NCBI GenBank assembly: GCA_016869275.1
Contig: VGEO01000008.1
Coordinates: 1 to 64,000, forward strand
Direction: 5' to 3'
Source: Alphaproteobacteria bacterium
GTDB taxonomy: Bacteria; Pseudomonadota; Alphaproteobacteria; SHVV01
Length of the DNA: 64,000 nucleotides
A model generated the notes under the pieces. It made no database searches. It was given only the letters and a program-made list of their open reading frames with translations, and was not told the DNA's origin. Below, one piece after another: positions 8,096 through 16,791 of this stretch. The stretch's first letter is position 1; each line of letters begins with the position of its first letter. The position numbers were made by a program, and so were the translations under genes.

Positions 8096-9370
8096 ATGGG
8101 CCAGACGATGGCGCAGAAGATCCTGGCGCGTGCCGCCGGGAAAAGTGCGGTCGACCCGGGCGAATACGTCACGGTCTCGCCCGACTACACCTGCGGCCAC
8201 GAGATATTCTGGCTGATGAACAAGCGCAACATGGACAAGATCGGCGTCGACCGCTTCGCCCGGCCCGACAAGGTCCTGATGGTGATCGATCACACCACGC
8301 AGGCCGCGCTCGGATCGGCCTACCACGAAGCGCACAAGAGCCTCCGCGACTTCGCCAAGCGCACCGGGTTCGAAAATTTCTTCGGCGCCGGCACCGGACT
8401 CCGCCACCTCGTCCTCGCCGAACGCGGCTTCGCCCGGCCGGGACTCCTGATCTTCTCCGACGAGGGCAACATCGCAACTGTCGGCGCTTTCGGCGCGCTC
8501 AATGTTCATCTGTCCTGGGAAGTGCTGGCGACGTTGGTCGGCGACGAGAACTGGGTCTTGGTGCCGAAGACGATCAAGATCGATCTCGACGGCAAGCTCG
8601 GCTTCGGCGTCCTGCCGCGCGATCTCGTACAGGTCGTCAACCGCGACTTCGCCACGACTGATGTGATGGCGCAGGGCTGCGTCGAGTACGGCGGATCGGC
8701 GATCGCTGAGCTGTCGTTGGACGACCGCCAGACGATCCTGGCCGGCGCCTATCACGCCGGCGCCGACACCGCGATCATGGCGGTCGACGCCAAAGTGCTC
8801 GCGTACGTCGAGGCGCGCGCGCAGGGCCGCCCGTATCGGGTCGTCGCCAGCGATGCGGATGCGCCCTACGCCCACAGCGCCCGCTACGACCTCGGCGCAC
8901 TCGCACCCAAGGTGACGGTGCCGCCGGAAATGGCGAGCGTGGTCGACGTCGGCGAGGTTGCCGGCCTCGCCGTCGATCAGGCGACGATCGGAAGCTGCGC
9001 CGCCAACCGGCTCGACGATCTCCGCGCCGCCGCCCGGATCCTTAAAGGGCGCAAGGTCGCCAGGCACGTCACCATGTACATCTCGCCCGGTAGCCAAGAG
9101 GTGATTGCCGGAGCGGCGCGCGAAGGGCTGCTCGAAATTTTCGCCGACGCCGGCGCCACGGTGCTGGGGCCGGGCTGCAACACCTGCTGGGGATACCTCG
9201 GCACGCTCAACGACGGCGAGGTCTCGATCTCGACCCACCAGCACAACTACCATGGCCGCAACGGCAGCCGCGAGGCCAAGGTCTATCTCGGCGGCCCCTA
9301 CGTGGTCGCGGCATCGGCGGTCGCCGGCAAGATCGTCGATCCGCGCGAGCTGCTGGCGGAACGGACGTAA
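8096..9370 (+). CDS. Aconitase-superfamily hydratase large subunit (LeuC-like)
   Basis: 424 residues from the ATG at 8096 (GGAGAGGGAT just before). The three [4Fe-4S] ligands are C301 (IGSCAANR) and C361/C364 (GPGCNTCWG), as in 3-isopropylmalate dehydratase and homoaconitase large subunits of about 420 residues. It forms a heterodimer with the small subunit encoded 11 bp downstream. Context does not suit leucine synthesis: the neighbours are an ICL-superfamily protein and an ABC importer. A catabolic hydratase such as a dimethylmaleate/citraconate-type enzyme is more likely; that substrate is inferred. Confidence 0.88.
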   Translation: MGQTMAQKILARAAGKSAVDPGEYVTVSPDYTCGHEIFWLMNKRNMDKIGVDRFARPDKVLMVIDHTTQAALGSAYHEAHKSLRDFAKRTGFENFFGAGTGLRHLVLAERGFARPGLLIFSDEGNIATVGAFGALNVHLSWEVLATLVGDENWVLVPKTIKIDLDGKLGFGVLPRDLVQVVNRDFATTDVMAQGCVEYGGSAIAELSLDDRQTILAGAYHAGADTAIMAVDAKVLAYVEARAQGRPYRVVASDADAPYAHSARYDLGALAPKVTVPPEMASVVDVGEVAGLAVDQATIGSCAANRLDDLRAAARILKGRKVARHVTMYISPGSQEVIAGAAREGLLEIFADAGATVLGPGCNTCWGYLGTLNDGEVSISTHQHNYHGRNGSREAKVYLGGPYVVAASAVAGKIVDPRELLAERT

Positions 9371-9381
9371 GGAGAGCGGCG

Positions 9382-9912
9382 ATGACGACGCAGGTGCGCG
9401 GCCGGGTCTGGAAGTTCGGCGACAATATCTCGGGCGACAACGGCATCATCGAGTTCGGGATGGTGCGCGACTACACCAAGCCCTACGACGAAAAAGCGTT
9501 GGCCGAGACCTGCTTCAAGCGCATTCGCCTGGAGTTCAGGAGCCAAGTCAAAGAAGGCGACATCGTCGTCGCCGGGCGCAACTTCGCGCATCACAATCAC
9601 CCGCAGGTCGGGGTCGCCATCAAGGCCTGCGGCATCCGCGCGATCGTCGTCGAATCGACCGACACCAGCTTCGTCCGCAAGTCGTTGAACGTCGGGCTCC
9701 CGGTCCTGATCGCTCCCGGCATCACCCGGCTGATCGCCGACGGCGAACAACTCGAGGTCGATTTCGCGACCGGCGCGGTACGTAACGCGACGAGCGGCAC
9801 GAGCCTCGCGTCCAAGCCTTACTCTGCGCGTATGATCGCGATCTGGCAGTCGGGCGGATTGGTCGAATATCTTCGCCAGACGGTCGACGCCGCGCGCGTC
9901 GCCGCGCAGTAA
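9382..9912 (+). CDS. Aconitase-superfamily hydratase small subunit (LeuD-like)
   Basis: 176 residues. It has the swivel-domain fold of LeuD-type small subunits: GRVWKFGDNISGDNGI at the start, then GRNFAHHNHPQVGVAIKACG in place of the usual GxNFGxGSSREHA loop, followed by RAIVVESTDTSFVRKSLNVG. The SSRE loop that contacts the substrate carboxylate is replaced by AHHNHP, which argues for a substrate other than isopropylmalate. It is encoded 11 bp after the large subunit and 21 bp before the ABC binding protein. Confidence 0.82.
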   Translation: MTTQVRGRVWKFGDNISGDNGIIEFGMVRDYTKPYDEKALAETCFKRIRLEFRSQVKEGDIVVAGRNFAHHNHPQVGVAIKACGIRAIVVESTDTSFVRKSLNVGLPVLIAPGITRLIADGEQLEVDFATGAVRNATSGTSLASKPYSARMIAIWQSGGLVEYLRQTVDAARVAAQ

Positions 9913-9933
9913 CGATTGCAGAGGGAGGGTCGA

Positions 9934-10986
9934 ATGGTCGGGTTCGTGAACGGGATGCATGGTGCGGTACGCATGCTCGCGGCCGCGGTCAGTCTGGCGG
10001 TGGCGGTTGCAGGATTTGGCACCCAGGCGCAGGACGACAGGGCCAAGTACGAAGCGGCCAAAAAAGAGGGCAAGCTGTTGCTCTACTCGGGTCGCAGCGT
10101 CGAGCAGATCCAGCAGATCGTGCAGGCGTTCGAAGCGAAATACCCCGGCATTAAGGTCGACCACTTCCGCGCCGATCTCTCGCAAGTCATTCAGCGCTAC
10201 GAGACCGAAGCCGGCGCCGGACGGCCCTCGGCCGACGTTCTCGACCTGGTCGAGCGGCGCTCGCAGGCGCTAGCGCAAAAGAATCTGGCGACGCCCTACA
10301 AGTCACCGCTCCTCAAAGACTACGCCAACGATCTGGTCGCGCCCGACGGGCAATGGACCAACTATGCGATGAACCTGGTCTCGTTCGCCTGGAACACCAG
10401 CAAGGTGAAGCCGGGCGAGGAGCCGAAAACCCTCACCGACCTCCTCGATCCCAAATGGCAAGGACGCATGGGCTTCCAGGACCCGGTTCAGGGCGGCGGC
10501 TCGCAAATTTGGGTCATCACGCTCGCCGGCGTCTGGGGCGAGGGCCCATGGGCCGACTACATGAAGAAGCTCGGCCAGCAGAAGCCCAAATACGGCGCTT
10601 ACATGCAGGTACAGAACATGCTGACCGCGGGCGAGGTCGACGTCATGATCGCGGCCTACCCCAATTTCCTGCAGCCGACCATCGACAAGGGCGCGCCGGT
10701 CAAGTGGGCCAACGTCGATCCGATGGTACGGACGTTCTTCTCGCTGACGCTCGCCAAGAAGCCGGAGAGCCCGAAGGCGGCCGAGCTGTTCATCGACTAC
10801 CTGCTCTCCAAAGACGGCCAGGACTTGCTGGCCAAGATCAACCAGCTCCCGATCCGCGAAGAGGCGTGGCCGCCGGCCTACCAGTCGCTCAAGGGCGCGA
10901 AGTACGTCGCCCAGGACTGGCGGCTCGAGGACTCGAAACCCGACTTCTGGCGCGAAAAGGTGCGCGAGTACTTCGGCAGCCGGTGA
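9934..10986 (+). CDS. ABC transporter periplasmic binding protein, iron(III)/thiamine type
   Basis: 350 residues from the ATG at 9934 (GAGGGAGGG upstream). A signal peptide with hydrophobic core LAAAVSLAVAVAGFG ends near AQA. The mature part has the family-1 pattern AKKEGKLLLYSGRS, EAKYPGIKVDHFRAD, LLDPKWQGRMGFQDP and ending WREKVREYFG. It captures a metal ion or small organic anion in the periplasm for the double permease that starts in its last codon. Position right after the hydratase genes suggests it may import the substrate of that pathway. Confidence 0.87.
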   Translation: MVGFVNGMHGAVRMLAAAVSLAVAVAGFGTQAQDDRAKYEAAKKEGKLLLYSGRSVEQIQQIVQAFEAKYPGIKVDHFRADLSQVIQRYETEAGAGRPSADVLDLVERRSQALAQKNLATPYKSPLLKDYANDLVAPDGQWTNYAMNLVSFAWNTSKVKPGEEPKTLTDLLDPKWQGRMGFQDPVQGGGSQIWVITLAGVWGEGPWADYMKKLGQQKPKYGAYMQVQNMLTAGEVDVMIAAYPNFLQPTIDKGAPVKWANVDPMVRTFFSLTLAKKPESPKAAELFIDYLLSKDGQDLLAKINQLPIREEAWPPAYQSLKGAKYVAQDWRLEDSKPDFWREKVREYFGSR

Positions 10987-12728
10987 TCGCGTCGAGCCCC
11001 GCCGCCCCGGGCGCGGCGGCGACGCGCGCAGCGGGCGCGGCGGTGAGCCGCATCGTTCTCATCGCCGTCGGCGGGTTCGTTCTTTTTCTCTCGCTCTACC
11101 CGCTCGGCTGGCTGCTGTGGGGGAGTTTCCAGACCGCGGCACCGTTCGCGGTCGAAAAAGGCGCGTTCACCCTCGCCAACTATGCGCGCGCCTACGCCGA
11201 TCCGCTGCTGGCCAAGACCGCCGTCAATACGGTCGTGTTCGCGCTCGGCCAGATGGCGGTAGCGATCGGCCTCGGCACCGCGCTCGGCTGGGTGGTCATG
11301 CGCACCGACACGCCCGGTCGGCGCTGGTTCGAGTTCCTGATCCTCGCCCTCTTTCTCATGCCGCTCATCCTCGCGGTGGTGGCATGGACGATGCTGCTCT
11401 CGCCCCAGATCGGGCTCGTCAACCGCCTAGCGATGGCGGCGTTCGGCCTGTCGAGCCCGCCGTTCGACGTCTATTCGCTGGGCGGCATGATTTTCGTCCA
11501 GGGGCTCTACCTCACCCCGCTCGCGTTCCTGATCGTCGGTCCGGCATTTGTCGCGCTCGACGCCGGCCTCGAAGAGTCGGCGCGCGTCTCGGGCGCGAGC
11601 CAATGGCAGGTCTTCGGCCGCGTCACCCTCCCGCTCGCGCTGCCAGCGATTTATTCGGCGGCGATTCTCTTGTTCGTGATCGGGATCGAGAGCTTCGACA
11701 TCCCGCAAATGCTGGGGGCCAACAAGGGCCTCTACACCTACACCTCGCTCATCTACTACGAGATCCTCGGCCGCTTCCCGGCGAACTACGGCGGCGCCAC
11801 CGCGCTCGCGCTCGCGCTCCTCATCTTCGCGTTCCTCTGTGTTTACCTCTACCGGCGCCTTACCCGCCACGCCGAGCGCTTCCAGACCATCAAAGGCAAG
11901 AGCTACCGACCCGGCGTCATCGCGCTCGGGCGCTGGCGGTGGGCGCTGAGCGCCGGATGCTGGTCGTTTTTCGTCCTCGCCGTGTTCCTGCCGCTCGCGA
12001 TCCTGTTCGTTGGCTCGCTGATGCCCTATTACGGCGAATTCTCGCTGGCGATGGTCGAGCGGATGTCGTGGGTCAACTACGAACGGATCGGCCGGCACCC
12101 GACGCTGCTCGCCGGCGTGCGCAACAGCTTTCTCCTGGCTGCCGTGGCCGGCGCGGCGTGCGTGCTGATCGCAGCGGTCATCGCCTACATCGCCGGCCGC
12201 ACCCAGCTCAAGGGGCGCGGCCTGGTCGAGGGAATCGCCATGCTGCCGATCTCGTTTCCCGGCACCGTGCTCGGGGTCGCTCTGCTGTGGGCCTATATCG
12301 GCGTGCCGCTGCCGATCTACGGCACCGTCCTGATCCTGGCGATCGCCTATATCACGCGCTACCTGCCGATCGGGCTCCGCACCGTTTCCGGCGGGATGCT
12401 GCAGATCGGCAGCGAACTCGAGGAGGCTTCGCGCACCGCCGGTGCGCCGTGGCTTGCGACCTTTCGCCGCGTCATGCTGCCGCTCTTGAAGCCCTCGCTC
12501 ATGGCGGCGTGGGTGCTGCTGTTCATGATCTTCTTCCGCGAGCTACCAATGTCGCTCCTGCTCTCCGCGCGCGGCAATCCGGTGCTCTCGGTGGTGATGT
12601 TCGACTACTACCAGTCGGGCGAGATGGGGCCGCTGGCGGCGGTCGCGATGTGCGTGCTCATAGGCGTGATCGCAGTGGTAGTCGTCGCCCATCGCCTCAT
12701 CCGGCCGCGCGCCGAACTGATGCACTGA
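10983..12728 (+). CDS. ABC transporter permease, two fused membrane domains (FbpB/ThiP type)
   Basis: 581 residues starting at GTG that overlaps the binding-protein stop (GTGA), so translation is coupled. There are two homologous membrane halves, each with an EAA loop for ATPase contact: EESARVSGASQWQVFGRVTL and EEASRTAGAPWLATFRRVML. This is the fused FbpB/ThiP architecture with about 12 TM helices. No ATP-binding gene follows; the next gene is convergent. The importer must borrow an ATPase encoded elsewhere or have lost its own. Confidence 0.87.
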   Translation: MIASSPAAPGAAATRAAGAAVSRIVLIAVGGFVLFLSLYPLGWLLWGSFQTAAPFAVEKGAFTLANYARAYADPLLAKTAVNTVVFALGQMAVAIGLGTALGWVVMRTDTPGRRWFEFLILALFLMPLILAVVAWTMLLSPQIGLVNRLAMAAFGLSSPPFDVYSLGGMIFVQGLYLTPLAFLIVGPAFVALDAGLEESARVSGASQWQVFGRVTLPLALPAIYSAAILLFVIGIESFDIPQMLGANKGLYTYTSLIYYEILGRFPANYGGATALALALLIFAFLCVYLYRRLTRHAERFQTIKGKSYRPGVIALGRWRWALSAGCWSFFVLAVFLPLAILFVGSLMPYYGEFSLAMVERMSWVNYERIGRHPTLLAGVRNSFLLAAVAGAACVLIAAVIAYIAGRTQLKGRGLVEGIAMLPISFPGTVLGVALLWAYIGVPLPIYGTVLILAIAYITRYLPIGLRTVSGGMLQIGSELEEASRTAGAPWLATFRRVMLPLLKPSLMAAWVLLFMIFFRELPMSLLLSARGNPVLSVVMFDYYQSGEMGPLAAVAMCVLIGVIAVVVVAHRLIRPRAELMH

Positions 12729-12740
12729 CGTACGCGGTTC

Positions 12741-12898
12741 GAGAAGTTGGTCGCCGTCATCGGCGACGTCGCGCCAGAGCTGATCGTCGCCAATGGACTC
12801 GCGCGAAAGGGACGTCGAGCGTTCTCGCCAACGCGATCCTGAAGCAGGCCGGGCTACCCAAAGCGTTCTACGGTAAGTCGACGGCCTTCGCCAGGACT
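12741..12898 (+). pseudogene. Possible frameshifted gene remnant
   Basis: Between the permease and a convergent oxygenase gene, codon-biased text reads KLVAVIGDVAPELIVANGLA and, after a one-base shift, SVLANAILKQAGLPKAFYGK. The two stretches look like one degraded coding fragment. I do not recognise the family, and chance cannot be excluded at this length. Confidence 0.22.
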
Positions 12899-14099
12899 AC
12901 TCAACCTCGTAGGCGTCGCCGTTCAACGCCTTCCACACCAGATCGTCGAAGAAGTGGACGCCGTGCTCGCTCCGCCACGAGTGTTCGGCATCGACCATCA
13001 GCCGGCCCTGGCGGTAGCCGCGGGCCTTGATGCCGACCATCTGCTTCTCCATCGCCTCGCGATCCTGGGGCGCCGCGATATTCATGTGGTTGTCCATCTG
13101 CGCCAACTCGAACGCGTTGGGCGGATCGTTGAGAACGAAATGATCCATGTGCCGGATCACGCTCTCGACTCCGTTCGGAACGGCGTAGCCGATCTTCAGG
13201 TTGGGCGGGCCGTGGTGCGTGATCAGAATCAAATTCGGCCACAGGAACCAGATGTAGACGTCCTTGGTGAAGGTCTCGGAGCCGACATCGGCCGGCAGGA
13301 ATTTCCGGATCTTCTCGAGCACGTCGGGCGTGCCGCGCGAAATGTCGACCGACCAGATGCCGTGTTCCTCGGAGTCGAACGAGGGCTCCAGGTAAGCGTC
13401 CTCGCTCCCCATCACTTGCGGATGGATGACCGGGCAGTGGTAGCACTCGAGCTGGTCGCCGAGCAGCTTCCAGTTGGCCTTGATCTCGTAGGTGTCGCGC
13501 CGCACCCGCTTCATCTGATCGAGGTTCGGTAGCACGCGCCGCATCATCGCCGCGAGGCCGCCCGCTTGCTCGGCGAGCGGTGTGGCCGCCGGGTCCAAAT
13601 TGACGAACACCATATGCAGGAACTGCTCGACCCGAATTTCGGTCAGGTTGAAATCGGCGAGGTCGAAGCCGCGGACGTTCTCGGCGTTTCCGGCCGCCTT
13701 GAGCGCGCCGTCGAGGCCGTAGGTCCAGGCGTGGAACGGGCACATGATATTTTTCACGTTGCCCTTGCCGTCGAGCAGCGTGTGGCCGCGGTGCATGCAG
13801 ACGTTATAGAAGGCGCGCAAATCGCGGTTCTTGTCGCGCACCACGAACACGAGCTGGTCGAGCAGCCGGAAGGTGATGTAATCGCCGACGTTCGCGAGGT
13901 CGGCGATGTAGCCCGCGAGCTGCCACGTCTTGAAGAAGATCTCCTCCTTCTCGCGCGCGAAGATCGCCGGCTCGTAATAGTAGTAGGAAGGGAGCGTCGT
14001 CGAATGCTCGGCCTTGGGGTGGAAGCCGCTCTTGCCGCCGCGCCCCGGATGGTTGACGCGCTTCTTACGCCGCGGTTCGGTCCGCTCGGTGACCGCCAT
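12897..14099 (-). CDS. Rieske [2Fe-2S] aromatic ring-hydroxylating dioxygenase alpha subunit
   Basis: 400 residues from the ATG at 14099 (GGGAGAACG upstream), preferred over an earlier in-frame start. Rieske ligands are C101/H103 (CMHRGH) and C120/H123 (CPFHAW). The catalytic domain begins NWKLLGDQLECYHCPVIHP with H221 and H226. The CPFHAW form places it with the two-domain RHO alpha subunits (choline monooxygenase/GbcA to benzoate or anthranilate type) and not with the CCYHGW phthalate group at 4196 and 58979. It is the last gene of a six-gene minus-strand operon and would start ring attack. Reductase and ferredoxin partners are not encoded nearby. Confidence 0.9.
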   Translation of the reverse strand: MAVTERTEPRRKKRVNHPGRGGKSGFHPKAEHSTTLPSYYYYEPAIFAREKEEIFFKTWQLAGYIADLANVGDYITFRLLDQLVFVVRDKNRDLRAFYNVCMHRGHTLLDGKGNVKNIMCPFHAWTYGLDGALKAAGNAENVRGFDLADFNLTEIRVEQFLHMVFVNLDPAATPLAEQAGGLAAMMRRVLPNLDQMKRVRRDTYEIKANWKLLGDQLECYHCPVIHPQVMGSEDAYLEPSFDSEEHGIWSVDISRGTPDVLEKIRKFLPADVGSETFTKDVYIWFLWPNLILITHHGPPNLKIGYAVPNGVESVIRHMDHFVLNDPPNAFELAQMDNHMNIAAPQDREAMEKQMVGIKARGYRQGRLMVDAEHSWRSEHGVHFFDDLVWKALNGDAYEVE

Positions 14100-14183
14100 G
14101 CTCGTTCTCCCGTTAATGACGCCCTCGGGGCGATGGTGACCCACGCCGCCCGCGCGGTCAACCGACGCGCGCCGGCGGAACAC

Positions 14184-14651
14184 TCAGCCCGCGACTTCGA
14201 ACACGCCTTCGACTTCGACCGCGATGTTGCGCGGCAGCTCGAACATTCCGACCGCCGAACGCGCGTGCGGGCCGTTGACCGGCCCGAACAGGTGAACGAA
14301 CAGGTCGGACGCGCCGTCGATCACCGCGTACTGGTGGATGAAGCCAGGCGAAGAGTTGACCATACCGTTGATCTTGACGACGCGGGCCACTTTGTCGAGC
14401 GACCCGAGCGCCGCCTTGATCGACGCCAGCATGTTGAGGGCGCAGGCGCGCGCCGTGATCTGCGCCTCTTCGAGCGAAAGGTCGCCGGTCACCTTGCCGT
14501 CGACCTTGACCCCGGCGAGCGCTGCCGGCGGGTGGCCGGAGACGAATACCAAGTCACCGGTCCTGACACAGCCGATCCGGTTCGGATTGGGAAACGCGTG
14601 CGGCGGCGGCAGTGCCAGCCCGAGCGTTTTGAGCCTCTCTTCGACCGCCAT
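14184..14651 (-). CDS. RidA/YjgF family protein
   Basis: 155 residues. It has the YjgF/RidA fold: SGHPPA near the start, a central ACALNMLASIKAALGSLDKVARVVKINGMV and the C-terminal block GPHARSAVGMFELPRNIAVE, where the arginine contacts carboxylates of the substrate. Family members deaminate enamines/imines or hydrolyse related unstable intermediates. Within a ring-cleavage operon it probably speeds hydrolysis of an enamine or an aminomuconate-like product, hinting at a nitrogen-containing aromatic. It starts 19 bp after the dioxygenase gene. Confidence 0.85.
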   Translation of the reverse strand: MAVEERLKTLGLALPPPHAFPNPNRIGCVRTGDLVFVSGHPPAALAGVKVDGKVTGDLSLEEAQITARACALNMLASIKAALGSLDKVARVVKINGMVNSSPGFIHQYAVIDGASDLFVHLFGPVNGPHARSAVGMFELPRNIAVEVEGVFEVAG

Positions 14652-14670
14652 TCGGGTGATCCGACCTCAA

Positions 14671-15645
14671 TTAGACGAGATAGATCGCCTGCTCTACGTC
14701 CATGGCCGCGAGATTCGGCAGCTTGGCCGGGCGATCGACATAGAAGAGGACGCGAATGCCGTCGGGGTCGGCGATGACAACGCCGCGACGGCTCGGCTGA
14801 TCGACCTCGGTGACGATCGTGATTCGTTCCTTCTTGGCGCGCGCGATCGAGGCTTCGAGGTCCTTCTCGTCCCAGACCACGAAGCTGATGTGATGAAGTC
14901 CGGCCGGGCGGTTCGGCTTGGCCCGGAACAGGCCGAGATCGCGCAACCCCAAAGTACCGCCGAGTACGACAAACGGCGCGTCGCGTCCGCCGATCACCGG
15001 CCTCACCCCGACATTGCCGGTGTAATAGTCGTAGGCGCCGGCAAAGTCGGCGACCGCCAGCACCGCCTGGGTGATTTTCTTCGGGTGGAACACGGCATTC
15101 TCGACCCGGACGATCTCCGGGTTGGGCTCGTAGTGGATCTTGTTCGACGGCGGGATGTCGCCAGGCGTCCAATGAAGCGTCGGCTTCATGACGTCGCCGT
15201 GGCGATCCTTGTACCAGCGCATGCCAGTGTCGGCGTAGATCTCGTTCAGGTTGCCGTCCGGGTCCTTGTTGTAGACCGAGTGCGAGATCTCGTGGTCGAT
15301 CGTCATGTCATAGCGGATGCCGTCGGCGATCGAGCGGCGATAGCCCTCGACCAGGTCGACCTGGGTTTCGAGCTCCCACGCCAGATGGTTGAGCCCGGTC
15401 TTGGTCGAGCGCGCCGACTTGCTCTTGACCGAGATCATGCCGATATCGTGGTGGGTGTTGCCGTTGTTCAGGAACCCGGCCTGGATCGGCGGCCGGCGAT
15501 AGGCTTCGCGCAACCCGATCACGTTCTTATAGAAGTCCATCGAGCGCGCGAGTTCGCCGATATAGAGGTTGGCGTGCCCGAACCGGCGCGGCCGGAAATA
15601 ATCCTTCGCGCCCGAGCGCCGTGCCTCGGCTTCCTGAATAGCCAT
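14671..15645 (-). CDS. Two-domain VOC-family extradiol dioxygenase (catechol 2,3-dioxygenase-like)
   Basis: 324 residues with ribosome site GGAGGG. Two vicinal-oxygen-chelate modules: the first (about 20-170) has GHANLYIGELARSMDFYKNV and NHLAWE, the second (about 190-310) has AVLAVADFAGAYDYYTGNVG and LHHISFVVWD. Type I extradiol dioxygenases bind Fe2+ with two histidines and a glutamate in one half and cleave catechols next to the diol. Exact iron ligands are not certain by eye. Its place between two C-C hydrolases and a Rieske oxygenase supports ring cleavage. Confidence 0.85.
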   Translation of the reverse strand: MAIQEAEARRSGAKDYFRPRRFGHANLYIGELARSMDFYKNVIGLREAYRRPPIQAGFLNNGNTHHDIGMISVKSKSARSTKTGLNHLAWELETQVDLVEGYRRSIADGIRYDMTIDHEISHSVYNKDPDGNLNEIYADTGMRWYKDRHGDVMKPTLHWTPGDIPPSNKIHYEPNPEIVRVENAVFHPKKITQAVLAVADFAGAYDYYTGNVGVRPVIGGRDAPFVVLGGTLGLRDLGLFRAKPNRPAGLHHISFVVWDEKDLEASIARAKKERITIVTEVDQPSRRGVVIADPDGIRVLFYVDRPAKLPNLAAMDVEQAIYLV

Positions 15646-15685
15646 GCGACCCTCCGTGATTTCGCCCTCGGTCCCGAGTCTGCCA

Positions 15686-16780
15686 CTAATGGGCGCGGCC
15701 TAAAAGGGCCGCGCAGTTGGCGGCAACGACCTGCGAACGGGTCGCAGGATCGAGCGCGCCGAGAAGCGTATCGACGTAGCGGCGCGCGTTGAGGCCGATC
15801 GAGCGCACGTGCGGAAAATCGGAGCCCCACAGGATTCGCTGCGCTCCGACGATTTTGACCGTTTCGGCGCCGAAACGGTCGTTGATCAACACGTGCCAGA
15901 TGCGCTCGAGCGCGTAATCGCTGGCCTTGCGCGCGATCTTCGGCAGTTTCAAGCGATGGCCCATTCCGAACTGCATCTCGTCCATCTTGGCGCAGAAGAA
16001 CGGCAGCCACGATATCTCGAACTCGCTGCAAATGATGTCGAGCGCCGGGTGGCGATCGAGAATCCCGCCCCAGATGAAGTCATCGGCCAGAACGTCCATG
16101 ATCTCGGTGCGCGTGCTCATGTAGATACCGGCCATGCCGTCGGAGGTGCCGTCGACCGCGGCCTGGATCGGAGTCTTTCGCCGCCCGGTGGCGAGGTGGA
16201 GCGTGAGCGGCATGCGCAAACGCTCGGCCGCCGTCCAGATCGGCGCGTACAGCGGATCGCGGTAGGGCGGAAGCCCCGCCGGCGGCTGCAGGCTCACCAT
16301 CGCGCCCCAGTGTCCGGCCTTGCGGCAGCGTTCCATCTCGGCGACCGCCCAGCCGACGTCGTCGACCGGGACGGTCGCGACCGGAACCAGGCGCTCGCGG
16401 TCGTGGCTGCAAAACTCGACCGCCCAGTCGTTGTAGATCGCACAGGCCGTCCGCATTGCCGCGCGATCGGGACCGATCAACTGGTGCAGGCCGAAGGTCG
16501 GGTAGATGATCTCGCAATCGACCCCGGCCTGCCGCTGGAAGGCGAGCCGCGCCGCGGGCTCGTAGGCGACATCGAGGGCCAAGCCCATGCGACGCAGTTC
16601 GTCCTCGTCGTCGGCGAGCTTCATGACGCGGAGCCCGGTAAAGAAGAAGCGGCCTTTCTCGCCGCGAAACTCGTCGACCAGCCGCGGCGTGCGGTCGCCG
16701 AACGTCGGCCCCATCGCCTTGAGCCAGAGGTCGACCGGTTCGTTGACGTGCGAGTCGGCGGAAAAGATCGCGCCGGTCAC
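15686..16780 (-). CDS. Amidohydrolase 2 family protein (ACMSD/decarboxylase-like)
   Basis: 364 residues starting at GTG, 11 bp after the preceding gene. Family PF04909 features: ADSHVNEP near the N-terminus, the central strand LTLHLATG, ICSEFEISWLPFF in the second half, and WGSDFPHVRS with the metal aspartate near the C-terminus. Such TIM-barrel enzymes decarboxylate or hydrolyse aromatic and muconate-type acids. The N-terminal HxH is reduced to one H plus N (SHVNE), as in many ligninolytic homologues. In this operon it is likely to act after ring cleavage. Confidence 0.85.
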   Translation of the reverse strand: MTGAIFSADSHVNEPVDLWLKAMGPTFGDRTPRLVDEFRGEKGRFFFTGLRVMKLADDEDELRRMGLALDVAYEPAARLAFQRQAGVDCEIIYPTFGLHQLIGPDRAAMRTACAIYNDWAVEFCSHDRERLVPVATVPVDDVGWAVAEMERCRKAGHWGAMVSLQPPAGLPPYRDPLYAPIWTAAERLRMPLTLHLATGRRKTPIQAAVDGTSDGMAGIYMSTRTEIMDVLADDFIWGGILDRHPALDIICSEFEISWLPFFCAKMDEMQFGMGHRLKLPKIARKASDYALERIWHVLINDRFGAETVKIVGAQRILWGSDFPHVRSIGLNARRYVDTLLGALDPATRSQVVAANCAALLGRAH

Positions 16781-16791
16781 GGGGCGCGTTC

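Noticed and set aside
8096..9912. leuC/leuD of leucine biosynthesis
   Set aside because: No leuA or leuB nearby, the small-subunit substrate loop is different, and the neighbours are a lyase-like protein and an importer.
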